Shown here: positions 21,237 through 30,063 of the stretch, in pieces
Layout of the letters: each line of letters begins with the position of its first letter
How positions within the stretch are numbered: position 1 is the stretch's first letter
Source of the DNA: Cryobacterium luteum
GTDB taxonomy: Bacteria > Actinomycetota > Actinomycetes > Actinomycetales > Microbacteriaceae
Direction: 5' to 3'
Assembly (NCBI RefSeq): GCF_900110125.1
Contig: NZ_FOCN01000003.1
Coordinates: 235,867-299,866 of the forward strand
Length of the DNA: 64,000 nt
Program-made: the position numbers and the translations under genes
The notes under the pieces: generated by a model
The model's input: only the letters and a program-made list of their open reading frames with translations
What the model was told of the DNA's origin: nothing
Database searches by the model: none

Positions 21237-22472
21237 ATGACCAAGAAAATCGTTATTACCGGTATCGGTGCCACTACGCCACTCGGCGGTACAGCGGTCG
21301 ACACCTGGACGGCCCTTTTGGCCGGCGAATCGGGCGCCACGACCCTCGAGCACGCCTGGGTCACTGAAACGGCGATCCCCGTAACTTTTGCCGCACAGGC
21401 GCGCGTTAAAACCGTCGATGTGTTGCAGCGATTTGAGGTCAAGCGCCTCGACCCGTCCAGCCAATTCGCCCTGATCGCCGGACGTGAAGCCTGGGCCGAT
21501 GCCGGCTCACCCGAGGTCGAGCCAGAGCGCCTCGCCGTCGACTGGGCAACCGGAATCGGCGGAGTGTGGACCCTGCTGGACGCGTGGGACACCCTGCGCG
21601 AACGCGGCCCGCGCCGCGTGCTGCCCATGACCGTGCCGATGCTCATGCCGAACGGCCCGGGAGCGGCCATCGGAATGGACCTGCACGCCCGCGCCGGCAT
21701 CACCACAGTCGTCTCCGCGTGCGCCTCCAGCACCGAAGCCCTCATCAACGCTTACAACCGCCTGCAGGCCGGACTGGCCGACGTCGTCATTGCCGGAGGG
21801 TCAGAGGCCGCGATCCACCCGCTGCCGATTGCCTCCTTCGCTGCAATGCACGCCCTGTCGACGCGCAATGACGACCCGGCCACCGCGAGCCGACCGTACG
21901 ACGTGACCCGGGACGGCTTCGTTCTCGGTGAGGGCGCTGCCGCCCTCGTCATCGAAACCGAAGAGCACGCGAAGGCCCGCGGCGCCCACATCTACGCCGA
22001 GCTCCTCGGCGGCGTCGTCAACAGCGATGCGTACCATGTGACCGCACCGGATCCGGAAGGATCGGCTGCCGCCCGCGCGATGGTGTCGACCATTGAGAAT
22101 GCCGGGGCAACACTCCAGGACGTGTCCCACATCAACGTGCACGCCACGAGCACCCCGGTCGGTGACATCGCCGAGTACAACGCCCTCAAGCGCGTGTTCG
22201 GAGACCTGCTTGACGGCATCCCGGTGTCGGCGACGAAAGCATCGACCGGCCACCTGCTCGGTGGAGCGGGCGCGCTCGAAGCGTTCTTCACGGTGAAGGC
22301 CCTCGCCGAGCGCACTGCGCCGCCGACGATCAACCTCACGTCGCAGGATCCGGAAATCCCGCTCGACGTGGTAACCACACCGCGTGCCCTTCCGGCCGGC
22401 GACCTGCTCGCGCTGAGCAACTCCTTCGGGTTCGGCGGCCACAACGCCGTCGTGGCGTTCCGCTCCGTCTGA
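21237..22472 (+). CDS. fabF: Beta-ketoacyl-ACP synthase II
   Basis: Catalyses the elongating condensation of acyl-ACP with malonyl-ACP. The 411 residues have the Cys-His-His triad: Cys162 in 'VVSACASSTEAL', His in 'HINVHATSTPVGD', His in 'KASTGHLLGGAGALE'. Length is normal. The last gene of the operon, followed by a strong terminator. Confidence 0.96.
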   Translation: MTKKIVITGIGATTPLGGTAVDTWTALLAGESGATTLEHAWVTETAIPVTFAAQARVKTVDVLQRFEVKRLDPSSQFALIAGREAWADAGSPEVEPERLAVDWATGIGGVWTLLDAWDTLRERGPRRVLPMTVPMLMPNGPGAAIGMDLHARAGITTVVSACASSTEALINAYNRLQAGLADVVIAGGSEAAIHPLPIASFAAMHALSTRNDDPATASRPYDVTRDGFVLGEGAAALVIETEEHAKARGAHIYAELLGGVVNSDAYHVTAPDPEGSAAARAMVSTIENAGATLQDVSHINVHATSTPVGDIAEYNALKRVFGDLLDGIPVSATKASTGHLLGGAGALEAFFTVKALAERTAPPTINLTSQDPEIPLDVVTTPRALPAGDLLALSNSFGFGGHNAVVAFRSV

Positions 22473-22487
22473 TCCCTGCTGCAGGGC

Positions 22488-22519
22488 AATGACCCCGTCC
22501 GGGTTCGGACGGGGTCATT
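22488..22519 (+). terminator. Terminator of the fab operon
   Basis: A perfect 14-bp stem (22488-22501 with 22506-22519) with a 4-nt loop, followed by tctgtct, 16 bp after the fabF stop. Confidence 0.9.
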
Positions 22520-22652
22520 TCTGTCTGGCGATTCACCGTGCCTGGCCGGAACAGGGGCCCGGCTGTGACTTCGCGGGATTGCCGCCGGGAAGGTCACCGG
22601 ACGACAGGCCGCGCCGCCGCGGGCGAACCGCACGCATAGGGGCATCCGCCGA

Positions 22653-23174
22653 TCAGCCCACCTGATGAAGCCAGACCACCGCGTTCAGGTCGCTCGCCTG
22701 CCGAAACGGTTCCAGTTCGTCGTCCCAGGATTGCCCGAGGGCCAGGCGCAGCTGGCGGTGCAGTTCGATGGCGTTCGCCCCGGCACTGTCCATGGCCGAT
22801 CGGATACGGTCTTCCGGCACGACGACATTGCCCACACTGTCGGTCTGCGCATAGAAGATGCCGAGTTCGGGCGTGTGCAGCCACCGGCCGCCGTCCGAAT
22901 CGGGGCCGGCGTCTTCGGTGACTTCGAAGCGCAGCTGTTCCCAGCCGCGCAGAGCGGATGCGAGTGCGGCGCCGGTACCCGGCGCTCCCTCCCAGTAATA
23001 CTCGGCCCGGAAGGAGCCGGGCAGAGCCGGCTGTTCCGACCAGTCGAAATTCACGGCCTCACCGAGGGCACGGCCAGCCGACCATTCGACGTGCGGGCAC
23101 ACGGCGCGTGGAGAAGAGTGCATAAAAAGCACCCCCCGTGCAATCGGTGCCCGACGGTTGAGTGTTGCGTCCAT
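22653..23174 (-). CDS. DUF3145 family protein
   Basis: A 173-residue protein of the actinobacterial family DUF3145. Typical segments are 'RGVLFMHSSPRAVCPHVEWSAG', 'LPGSFRAEYYWEGAPGTGA' and 'HRQLRLALGQSWDDELEPFRQA'. It is usually found close to the fab cluster, as here, and its function is unknown. The ribosome site ggaacggag precedes the ATG. Confidence 0.92.
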   Translation of the reverse strand: MDATLNRRAPIARGVLFMHSSPRAVCPHVEWSAGRALGEAVNFDWSEQPALPGSFRAEYYWEGAPGTGAALASALRGWEQLRFEVTEDAGPDSDGGRWLHTPELGIFYAQTDSVGNVVVPEDRIRSAMDSAGANAIELHRQLRLALGQSWDDELEPFRQASDLNAVVWLHQVG

Positions 23175-23374
23175 CGCGTTTCTCCGTTCCTAGTAGGTGC
23201 GTCTTCCCCAACGACCTCGGAACGACCGTGCTTCACAACGTCGAATTTTTCAACTCAGTGCTCGGCACGATGGCTAATGTGAAATTGTTCGGCCGCGGGA
23301 ACCCTGCGAGCCGGTAGCGTCATTATGCCCCAGCCAGCTGTGCTTCTACAAGGACTGGTTGCACGGCGCTCGCG

Positions 23375-25135
23375 CTATTTGGCCTCGGCGTAGTTGTCGA
23401 CGGTGGCCACGGTGAGCATGAAATCCACGGGAAAGTCGCCGAACAGCAACCGCCCGGCCGTGTCTGCGGCGGTCGTGATGATGTGGGCCACGGCGTCGGC
23501 GTGCACGGCTGGGGTGTGCACGATGACTTCGTCGTGCAGAAAGAACACCAGGTGCGGCGCGCTGTCGAAGGGAGCGCGAGCCCCCGGAGGACCAGATGCT
23601 GCGGCGGGTGCAGCGTACTCGCCTGCCGCCGCGGGCGGGACATCCGCTCTGGTGAGGGCGGTGAGCTCGCGTCGGATCTCTGCCATCCAGCACAGCGCCC
23701 ACTCGGCGGCGCTGCCCTGAACGATGAAGTTGCGGGTGAAGCGTCCCCAATCGCGCGCCTGGCTGCGAGCGCGCCTTTCGTCGGTGCCCGTGGCGGCCGG
23801 ATCGTACGCCCTCGCTTGAGTCTCGTGCCAGCCCGGTGGGGGTGTCGGTGATGAGCGCCCGAGGCGGGTGGTCACGACCTCGCCGCGTTCCCCGGCGCGG
23901 GCCGCCGATTCGGTCAGCGCGATGGCCAGGGGGTAGGCGCGGGCCAGCCGGGGCATGAGACGGCCGCTCTCCCCCGTCGTGGCTCCGTACATGGCGCCGA
24001 GCATGGCGACCTTGGCATGGTCGCGCGTTTCGACGACGCCACTCGACACGATTCCGGCGTACAGATCGGTGCCGCGACCGGCCCGCGCCATGCTCGGATC
24101 CTGCGCCAGCGCGGCGAGAATACGAGGTTCGAGCTGGGCGGCATCGGCGACGACGAGTTTCCAGCCGTCGTCGGCGACGACAGCACCGCGAATCTGTCTG
24201 GGCAGCTGCAGCGCTCCGCCGCCGCGGGTCGCCCAGCGGCCGGTCACAACTCCGCCCGGCACATAGTCGGGGTGGAACCGGCCGTCGACAACCCAGGATT
24301 CCATCCACGCCCAGCCATTGGCGCTGAGCAACCGGGACAGCTTTTTGTACTGCAGAAGAGGTTCGATGACCGGATGCTGGAGTTTTTTCAGCTCCCACCC
24401 GCGCGTTGACGTCACCGCGAGGCCCGCCCGCTGCAGCGCCTTGAACAGATCCTGCGGTGAATCGGGGTTGAGCGCGGCATCATCCAGTTCGAAGCGGATG
24501 CGCTGCGCCAGCCCCTCCAGTTGCTCCGGCCGAACGCCCGGTGCAACCCGCGTCCCCAGTTCCCGAGTGAGGAGGAGATCGTGCACGTCGGTGCGCCAGG
24601 GCAGCCCGGCGTAGCGCATCTCCGCGGCGATGAGCGCCCCGGCGGACTCGGCGGCGAGCAGCAGACGCAGCCGTCCCGGTTCGGCAGCGGATGCCACGGC
24701 CTCGAGTTGCCGGCGAAACTCCCGCAGGGCGGATTCATCGGCGCCGTCATCGGTAGAGGTGGCGTCGAAGTCGAAGAGTGTCGCCCGCGGTTCTGCGAGG
24801 TCGTTCACTGTTGAGCTCGCGAGGTCCCAGCGACCCGGCGCGGCCAGGGCGAGATCAGTCGTCGCGGTCAGAGCCGAATTCTTCAAAATCACATGGCACA
24901 GGCGAAGATCGTGGCAGCGTTGCACTCGGATTCCGCCGGCGAGCAGCGCCGGATAGACGTGGGCGGTGTCCTCCCAGACCCAGCGCGGCGCGGCGCTACT
25001 CGGTTCGACCGAGGAGACGAACGATGAAAATGCGGCCGGGGAGAGACGAAGGGGCTCCGCTATCGGAGTGCCGGCGTCGTCGAGGGTGTCGAGGAGGAAT
25101 TCCCCGCCGCTCGCTTGCCGAACCAATACATACAC
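23375..25135 (-). CDS. Bifunctional 3'-5' exonuclease/DNA polymerase (family A-like)
   Basis: A 586-residue protein related to the PolA polymerase domain, conserved in Microbacteriaceae. The N-terminal 200 residues are a divergent exonuclease-like region. Polymerase motif A is 'VVADAAQLEPRILAAL', motif B 'RDHAKVAMLGAMYGATTGESGRLMP' and motif C 'FFLHDEVIVHTP'. I chose the GTG at 25135 (MYVLVRQASGGEF) because the longer frame from 25225 runs into the repeat array at 25163-25368. It probably acts in repair or lesion bypass (inference). Confidence 0.88.
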   Translation of the reverse strand: MYVLVRQASGGEFLLDTLDDAGTPIAEPLRLSPAAFSSFVSSVEPSSAAPRWVWEDTAHVYPALLAGGIRVQRCHDLRLCHVILKNSALTATTDLALAAPGRWDLASSTVNDLAEPRATLFDFDATSTDDGADESALREFRRQLEAVASAAEPGRLRLLLAAESAGALIAAEMRYAGLPWRTDVHDLLLTRELGTRVAPGVRPEQLEGLAQRIRFELDDAALNPDSPQDLFKALQRAGLAVTSTRGWELKKLQHPVIEPLLQYKKLSRLLSANGWAWMESWVVDGRFHPDYVPGGVVTGRWATRGGGALQLPRQIRGAVVADDGWKLVVADAAQLEPRILAALAQDPSMARAGRGTDLYAGIVSSGVVETRDHAKVAMLGAMYGATTGESGRLMPRLARAYPLAIALTESAARAGERGEVVTTRLGRSSPTPPPGWHETQARAYDPAATGTDERRARSQARDWGRFTRNFIVQGSAAEWALCWMAEIRRELTALTRADVPPAAAGEYAAPAAASGPPGARAPFDSAPHLVFFLHDEVIVHTPAVHADAVAHIITTAADTAGRLLFGDFPVDFMLTVATVDNYAEAK

Positions 25136-25162
25136 CTCACTATTCTGCCCCGTTGCCTCTGG

Positions 25163-25368
25163 CAGCGCCGCGCCCATCGACTTCACGGTGACGGCTGCCT
25201 CACGGAACCGCGCAGCCGCGCCCATCGCTCTCCGGTGCCGGAGACAGCGCCGCGCCCATCGACTTCACGGTGACGGCTGCCTCACGGAACCGCGCAGCCG
25301 CGCCCATCGGCAGCACCCGTGCCGGAGACAGCGCCGCGCCCATCGACTTCACGGTGACGATGGGCGCG
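25163..25368. repeat. Array of 65-bp repeats (period 82-84 bp) ending in a hairpin
   Basis: Two near-identical 65-bp copies (25163-25227, 25245-25309) and a 31-bp partial third copy (25329-25359). Within each full copy CGGCTGC and GCAGCCG can pair. The third copy is closed by a perfect 11-bp inverted repeat (25335-25345 with 25358-25368) with a 12-nt loop. It lies between the polymerase start and the end of the lipoprotein gene on the same strand, so it may serve as a leader or terminator. Confidence 0.85.
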
Positions 25369-25400
25369 GTGATCTGCGAGAGACTACTGGTGGGATCGCG

Positions 25401-25901
25401 TCAGCCGGCGATCTTGTCGCCGTTGGGCGCGACCACCCACCAGACGCCGCCGACGGCCTGACCGGTGGTGTCACCGGCCGCAGCGTCGCCAGCCCAGTAA
25501 TACAGGGGCAGGCCGTCGAGCGTGACCTGCTTGGTGCCGTCCGTGCGGGTGATGACGCCGACCGTTCCGGTGACACCGTCAACGACGGGAGTGTCCGAGT
25601 CGGCGACGACTGCGGGCCATTTCACGAGACACTCGCCCTCACAGGTACTCTTTCCCGAGTCCGCGACGTCCTTGTCGAAAACGTACAGGGTCATTCCCGC
25701 TGAATCGACGACGATCGTGCCGAGCGAACTATCGGCGGTAGCGAGCGTCGCCTCGGCGGCCGGTTCGGCCTCCTCGCTCGACGAGCTCGGCGTGTCGGCC
25801 GCCGGCGCCGTCGTTCCCTGCGAGCATCCGGTCAACGCGAGAGCGCTGAGGGCCACCGCCCCGACGACCGGCCCGAGCTTGAGCCAAATTCTGCTGTTCA
25901 T
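25401..25901 (-). CDS. Secreted lipoprotein with YxxxD motif (COG4315-like)
   Basis: A 166-residue lipoprotein. The signal peptide ends in the lipobox 'ALTGC', then comes a Ser/Glu/Ala linker of about 35 residues and a domain of the 'lipoprotein with Yx(FWY)xxD motif' family: 'GMTLYVFDKDVADSGKSTCEGECLVKWPAV' and 'GLPLYYWAGDAAAGDTTGQAVGGVWWVVAPNG'. The two Cys may form a disulphide or bind a ligand. A strong ribosome site (gaaggaag) precedes ATG 25901. The function of the family is unknown. Confidence 0.88.
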   Translation of the reverse strand: MNSRIWLKLGPVVGAVALSALALTGCSQGTTAPAADTPSSSSEEAEPAAEATLATADSSLGTIVVDSAGMTLYVFDKDVADSGKSTCEGECLVKWPAVVADSDTPVVDGVTGTVGVITRTDGTKQVTLDGLPLYYWAGDAAAGDTTGQAVGGVWWVVAPNGDKIAG

Positions 25902-26102
25902 GATTGCTTCCTTCTCTCGGTGCCCTGCTCTGAGATGGTGCGTGATGAGGTGGTGCTTGTCGATGACACGCTGCGCTGTTCGGGCGTGCAGGCGTAGGGG
26001 CCCTGGAGTTACCACGAGGTACAGCCAGGAATGGTTCAGCCCTCGGCAGGATCCCGCACGGGTGTCGGCCCGACGGCGTTCCAGTGTGTGGCGGCAAAGA
26101 GG

Positions 26103-26150
26103 AAGCGGGTGAATCGCCGACGGCCGGGGCCGATGCCGATTCACCCGCTT
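26103..26150 (-). terminator. Terminator of the ScyD-like gene
   Basis: A perfect 14-bp stem (26103-26116 with 26137-26150); the 20-nt loop holds a further CGGCC/GGCCG pairing. On the minus strand it lies just after the ScyD-like stop and is followed by a pyrimidine stretch (cctcttt). Confidence 0.8.
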
Positions 26151-26178
26151 TCACCGAAGGTGCAGCGGATGCCGCGCC

Positions 26179-27318
26179 CTAGTCGCCGCCGAGACTCACC
26201 GAGAGTTTCACGACCTTGCCGATCGGTTGCGGAGCCCCGGTTGCGTCGGCCACGAAGGAGTTTGTCGTGACATAGACGCTGTTGCCGGCCAGTTCGATCG
26301 CTGACGGTGAGGTGACCGGAATCTGCAACACCCGCTCGGTCAGGGTCGGGTGAAACACGGAGACCTGTCCGGTGCCGTTGGGGCCTCCGAACAGCTCAGT
26401 CACGGCGATCAGTCCGGTGCGTTGGGACACGGCCAGGTCAGTCGCTCCGACGAACCCGCCCTTCACGAACTGCACGTCGCCGTTGGCCGGGTTGAATCGG
26501 TAGACCGCGCCGCGAGCGCCGAGGCTCGCGTCTTCGGGACCGCCGGGCAGGCTCGTCACGTAGAGCCAGCCGTCGCCCCCCTGCTCGACGTCGGTCGGTA
26601 CCGGTTCAAACCGGTAACCGAATCCTGCCGTGCAGGCCGGAAATCCGACACCGGCGGCGATCTCAGGGGTCACCATGATGGGGTCGCCGGCTGGGAGCAC
26701 GGCGGCCGTACTGACCGTTCCGTCGTAGCCGACTTTTAGGATGGCGTTCGCGCCGGCATCCGCCACGTAGACGGCGTCGTCCAATGGGAGACTCGCATAG
26801 GGGTGGGTGTCGACGATTCCGGCGTAGGAAGCTGGACCCGTCGGTGCCGCCGGGTCGAATTGGTCGAGGCAGGCCTGGGGTAGGTCGACGAAGCCATACG
26901 TGTTGACCTGGTCGGGGTTAGCTGTGCTCTCGTAGGCGTAAAGGTCAGCGAGTGGCGCGGACATACCACCGACGGGCATCGCGTAGAGCGCCGATGCCGT
27001 GTGGTCCTGGGTGTTGGTGGAGTAGTAGACCGTGCCGCTGCGCACCGATACGGCGCCCAGCTCATCGCCGGGGTTGGCGCTGGCCACGACACTGCTCGTG
27101 CCGTCGGGGCTGACCTTCGTCAGCACTCCCAGTGCGTTCTGCGAGACGTAGGTGGTGCCCCCCGCCCCGACCCCCAGACTGAGCGGTAGGAATAGGCCGC
27201 TCGCTAAGACCGTGGGACCCCCGAGAGTGGGAATCTCCACAGCGGATGCCGGGGCTGCGACCATCGCCGAAGCGACGGCGGTGACGCAGGCGACGGCGGT
27301 AAAGACCAACTTTTTCAC
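26179..27318 (-). CDS. Secreted ScyD/ScyE-like beta-propeller protein
   Basis: A 379-residue exported protein. A signal peptide (residues 1-26, 'MKKLVFTAVACVTAVASAMV', cut near 'ASAVE') is followed by repeated propeller blades of the ScyD/ScyE kind: 'LASGLFLPLSLGVGAGGTTYVSQNALGVLTKVSPDG', 'YVADAGANAILKVGYDG', 'GWLYVTSLPGG'. Single-protein members in actinobacteria have no known role and are not linked to scytonemin. It has its own terminator and stands apart from its neighbours. Confidence 0.85.
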   Translation of the reverse strand: MKKLVFTAVACVTAVASAMVAAPASAVEIPTLGGPTVLASGLFLPLSLGVGAGGTTYVSQNALGVLTKVSPDGTSSVVASANPGDELGAVSVRSGTVYYSTNTQDHTASALYAMPVGGMSAPLADLYAYESTANPDQVNTYGFVDLPQACLDQFDPAAPTGPASYAGIVDTHPYASLPLDDAVYVADAGANAILKVGYDGTVSTAAVLPAGDPIMVTPEIAAGVGFPACTAGFGYRFEPVPTDVEQGGDGWLYVTSLPGGPEDASLGARGAVYRFNPANGDVQFVKGGFVGATDLAVSQRTGLIAVTELFGGPNGTGQVSVFHPTLTERVLQIPVTSPSAIELAGNSVYVTTNSFVADATGAPQPIGKVVKLSVSLGGD

Positions 27319-27559
27319 AACGTGCTCCTTGACTCGGTGTGGCTTTCAGGGTGATCGTCCGAGAAAACACGACGGGTCGCGGAGGAACGGTATTACTGGT
27401 GGATGCGTCAGCCAGTACTGCGTGTGTGCGGCGCACCAGTGCGACGTGGATCGTGCTGTCCCGAAGGAGCCGACGCACACAGACGCCGACGAGGGCACAG
27501 TATCCCCGAAGCTGAGAGTTGTCTAGGTAATTCTGGCCTAATCGTTGGCGAACACGATG

Positions 27560-27599
27560 GGCTTATCGGCTTATCGGCTTATCGGCTTATCGGCTTGCC
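27560..27599. repeat. Tandem octamer repeat (GGCTTATC), about 5 units
   Basis: Four perfect units of GGCTTATC at 27560-27591 are followed by a degenerate fifth (GGCTTGCC). It ends 3 bp before the stop codon of the DUF1801 gene. A simple repeat prone to slippage. Confidence 0.9.
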
Positions 27600-27602
27600 G
27601 CG

Positions 27603-28019
27603 CTAGCTTTCGCCGACAGCCTTTTCGAGCAGAGCCACCAGTTTCTTCTGATCCGCGGCGGTCAACTTCGTGACCGCATAGGAGGTGGGCCAGAGATCAC
27701 CCTCGTCGAGGTTCGCGTCTGGTTGAAAGCCGATCGTGGCATAGCGCACCTTGAATTTGGCTGCACTCTGAAAGAACACCACCACCTTGCCGTCGCTGGT
27801 GGCATAGGCCGGCATTCCGTACCACGTCTTCGCCCCGAGGCTCGTGTGCGTCGTGACCAGCTGATGTAGGGTCTCGGCTAATTCGTGATCCGTTCCCGTC
27901 ATCTCGGCGATCGCGGCGAGACAGGCAGCCTCCAGATCGGCGCCAGCCTTGGCGGCCTTCACTTCGGCCGCCGCTGCCCGCATTGCGGCCTTTTCTTCCC
28001 TGCTGAACGTGCTGCTCAT
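27603..28019 (-). CDS. DUF1801 family protein (YdhG-like)
   Basis: A 138-residue soluble protein. The DUF1801 core shows 'TWYGMPAYATSDGKVVVFFQSAAKFKVRYATIGF' and the C-terminal 'TKLTAADQKKLVALLEKAV'. The N-terminal 25 residues are charged and helical. I chose ATG 28019, with gagagga as ribosome site, over an upstream ATG at 28055. The function is unknown; the fold is related to iron-chaperone frataxin-like proteins. Confidence 0.83.
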   Translation of the reverse strand: MSSTFSREEKAAMRAAAAEVKAAKAGADLEAACLAAIAEMTGTDHELAETLHQLVTTHTSLGAKTWYGMPAYATSDGKVVVFFQSAAKFKVRYATIGFQPDANLDEGDLWPTSYAVTKLTAADQKKLVALLEKAVGES

Positions 28020-28085
28020 GGCTGTCCTCTCACTGGTGCGCTCCAAACCACCCACTGTAAACGGAATCGAGGCCCGATGACCCGA

Positions 28086-29306
28086 TCAACGGCTGGAACC
28101 CGCCGGTTGGGTGGGATGCTCGCGCACGGCCACGATGGTGAAGACCAGTGCCACGGCTGCAGTCCCGGCCAGCAGGAGCAGACCGATGGCGTAGCTGTTG
28201 TCGGCGGCGTTGTAGGTCGCCCCCATCACGAGCGGGGGAAAGTAGCCGCCGAGCCCGCCGGCCGCGCTGACGATACCGCTGACCGACCCGACCTTGTCGG
28301 GCGGCGCGTTACGTCCCAACCAGGCGAAGACTCCGCCGGCTCCCAGCCCGAGGGCTGACGCCATCGCCACAAAGGTCAGCCCGGCCGGTATCTCGCCGTC
28401 GGGGCGCAGATTGACCAGCCAAGCGAGCACGGCGACGGCGGCCAGCGACGCGATAACGACGGGTTTGGGACCGATCCGGTCGGCGAGGATCCCACCGACC
28501 GGGCGCAGCAGAACCGCAGCCACGGCGAAGCCGGCCGTGCGGGTTCCCGCCGCTGTCAGATCGAAATCGTAGATATCGCGCAGGTAGGTGGGCAGATAGG
28601 TCGAGAACGCCACGAAACCGCCGAAGACCACACCGTAGAGAAAACACATCTGCCAGGTCACACCGAGTTTCGCGGCGGAGAGGAGCTTGGGAATGAACGG
28701 TTGGGTGTTGGACACCCAGCTCGGCGCATTCCCGAGGCAGGTTCGCACGAGGACCGCGGTCGCGACCAGCAAGCCAGCCAGGATCAGGTGGGTGGGAATG
28801 TAGCCGAACCACGTGACGAATCTCGGCGTGAAGAACGCGGACAGGGCTGTGCCCCCCATTCCCGCACCGAAGATGCCGGTGGCAAAGCCGCGCCGCGACA
28901 GCTCGTACCACGTGCTCACGAACGGTATCCCCACGGCGAAGACTGTTCCGGCAACGCCCAACAGAAGTGCGCAGAATACGAGAGCCCAGTAGACCCCCAG
29001 GGTTCCGGCCAGCGCAACGAGCAGAAGCGCCGGCACGGTGCCCAACAGTACCGCGGTGAACATGATCGGTCCCCCGAACCGATCCGTCAGTACGCCCACC
29101 GGAATACGACCGATCGACCCGACGAAGACGGGCATCGCCACCAAAATGGATGCCTGCGTCGACGTCAACTCCAGATCGAGGCTGTACCGCACCCCGAGCG
29201 GCGCCACGCTTGTCCACGCCCAAAAACACACCACAGACGACAACGTCGCGAGAACGAGATTGAACCCCTTGCTGGCCCTGGCACGTTCCCGCAGAGTTTC
29301 AGCCAC
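28086..29306 (-). CDS. narK: Nitrate/nitrite transporter NarK
   Basis: A 406-residue MFS transporter with 12 predicted membrane segments, last gene of the nar operon. It has the substrate-binding Arg in 'FVGSIGRIPVGVLTDRFGG' and a nitrate signature-like Gly-rich segment 'SGIVSAAGGLGGYFPPLV'. It probably imports nitrate and exports nitrite. GTG 29306 is the start: it lies 2 bp after the narI stop with the purine stretch aagaag in front. A longer frame is antisense to narI and is rejected. Confidence 0.93.
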   Translation of the reverse strand: MAETLRERARASKGFNLVLATLSSVVCFWAWTSVAPLGVRYSLDLELTSTQASILVAMPVFVGSIGRIPVGVLTDRFGGPIMFTAVLLGTVPALLLVALAGTLGVYWALVFCALLLGVAGTVFAVGIPFVSTWYELSRRGFATGIFGAGMGGTALSAFFTPRFVTWFGYIPTHLILAGLLVATAVLVRTCLGNAPSWVSNTQPFIPKLLSAAKLGVTWQMCFLYGVVFGGFVAFSTYLPTYLRDIYDFDLTAAGTRTAGFAVAAVLLRPVGGILADRIGPKPVVIASLAAVAVLAWLVNLRPDGEIPAGLTFVAMASALGLGAGGVFAWLGRNAPPDKVGSVSGIVSAAGGLGGYFPPLVMGATYNAADNSYAIGLLLLAGTAAVALVFTIVAVREHPTQPAGSSR

Positions 29307-29308
29307 GG

Positions 29309-30061
29309 CTACTTCTTGTCTCGCGTTCGGTCTGAGGTGCCGATGGGTGCCCAACCCCGCCGGATCGGCCTGATCGCGCCGGGTACCTGGTCGCGGGTGC
29401 GGTAGACGATGTAGGGCCGGAACAGATAATGCAGCGGGGCGGTGAAGGCGTGCACCAGCCGGGTGAAGGGCCAGATGATGAACAGCAGCATACCGACGAG
29501 GGTGTGGATGTGGAACGAGAATGGGGCAGCGGCCATCGCGGCGATGTCCGGCTGAAAAATGAACAGCGAGCGGAACCAGGGCGCCACAGTCTCCCGGTAG
29601 TTGTGCCCGTGGTCGCCTTCGAACACACTCGCCAGGGTGGTCCACAGGCCAAGCACGATCGCTGCGGTCAGCACGACGTACATGACCTTGTCATTGCGGG
29701 TGGTCGCCATGAATACCGGCCCGGTCTTGCGCCGACGGTAGATCAGAATGAGAATCCCGCCGAGGGTACCGACCCCGGCGACGCCGCCGACGAGCAGGGC
29801 GTTGAGGTGGTAGAAATCCTGACTCATTCCCACGGCAAGGGTCCAGGCCATCGGGATCACCAGTCCGAAGAAGTGACCGGCGATGACCGCGAGCAGTCCG
29901 AAGTGAAAGATTGGAGAGCCGATTCGCAGCAGCCGGCTCTCGTAGAGTTGCGACGATCTGGTCGTCCAGCCGAACTGGTCGTAGCGGTAGCGCCAGATGG
30001 AGCCGCCGATCAGAATGGCGACCATGACATAGGGCAGCACACCCCACAGCAGCAGGTCCAT
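29309..30061 (-). CDS. narI: Respiratory nitrate reductase gamma subunit
   Basis: The membrane cytochrome b subunit that takes electrons from menaquinol and passes them to NarH. The 250 residues have five membrane segments. Haem-ligand His candidates are in 'SPIFHFGLLAVIAGHFFGL' and 'FSFHIHTLVGMLLFIIWPFTRLVHAF'. The gene starts 2 bp after narJ. Confidence 0.95.
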   Translation of the reverse strand: MDLLLWGVLPYVMVAILIGGSIWRYRYDQFGWTTRSSQLYESRLLRIGSPIFHFGLLAVIAGHFFGLVIPMAWTLAVGMSQDFYHLNALLVGGVAGVGTLGGILILIYRRRKTGPVFMATTRNDKVMYVVLTAAIVLGLWTTLASVFEGDHGHNYRETVAPWFRSLFIFQPDIAAMAAAPFSFHIHTLVGMLLFIIWPFTRLVHAFTAPLHYLFRPYIVYRTRDQVPGAIRPIRRGWAPIGTSDRTRDKK

Positions 30062-30063
30062 CG

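Noticed and set aside
25140..25370. A CRISPR array at the 65-bp repeats
   Set aside because: Only two and a half copies, repeats too long and spacers of 17-19 bp that are themselves related; no cas genes.
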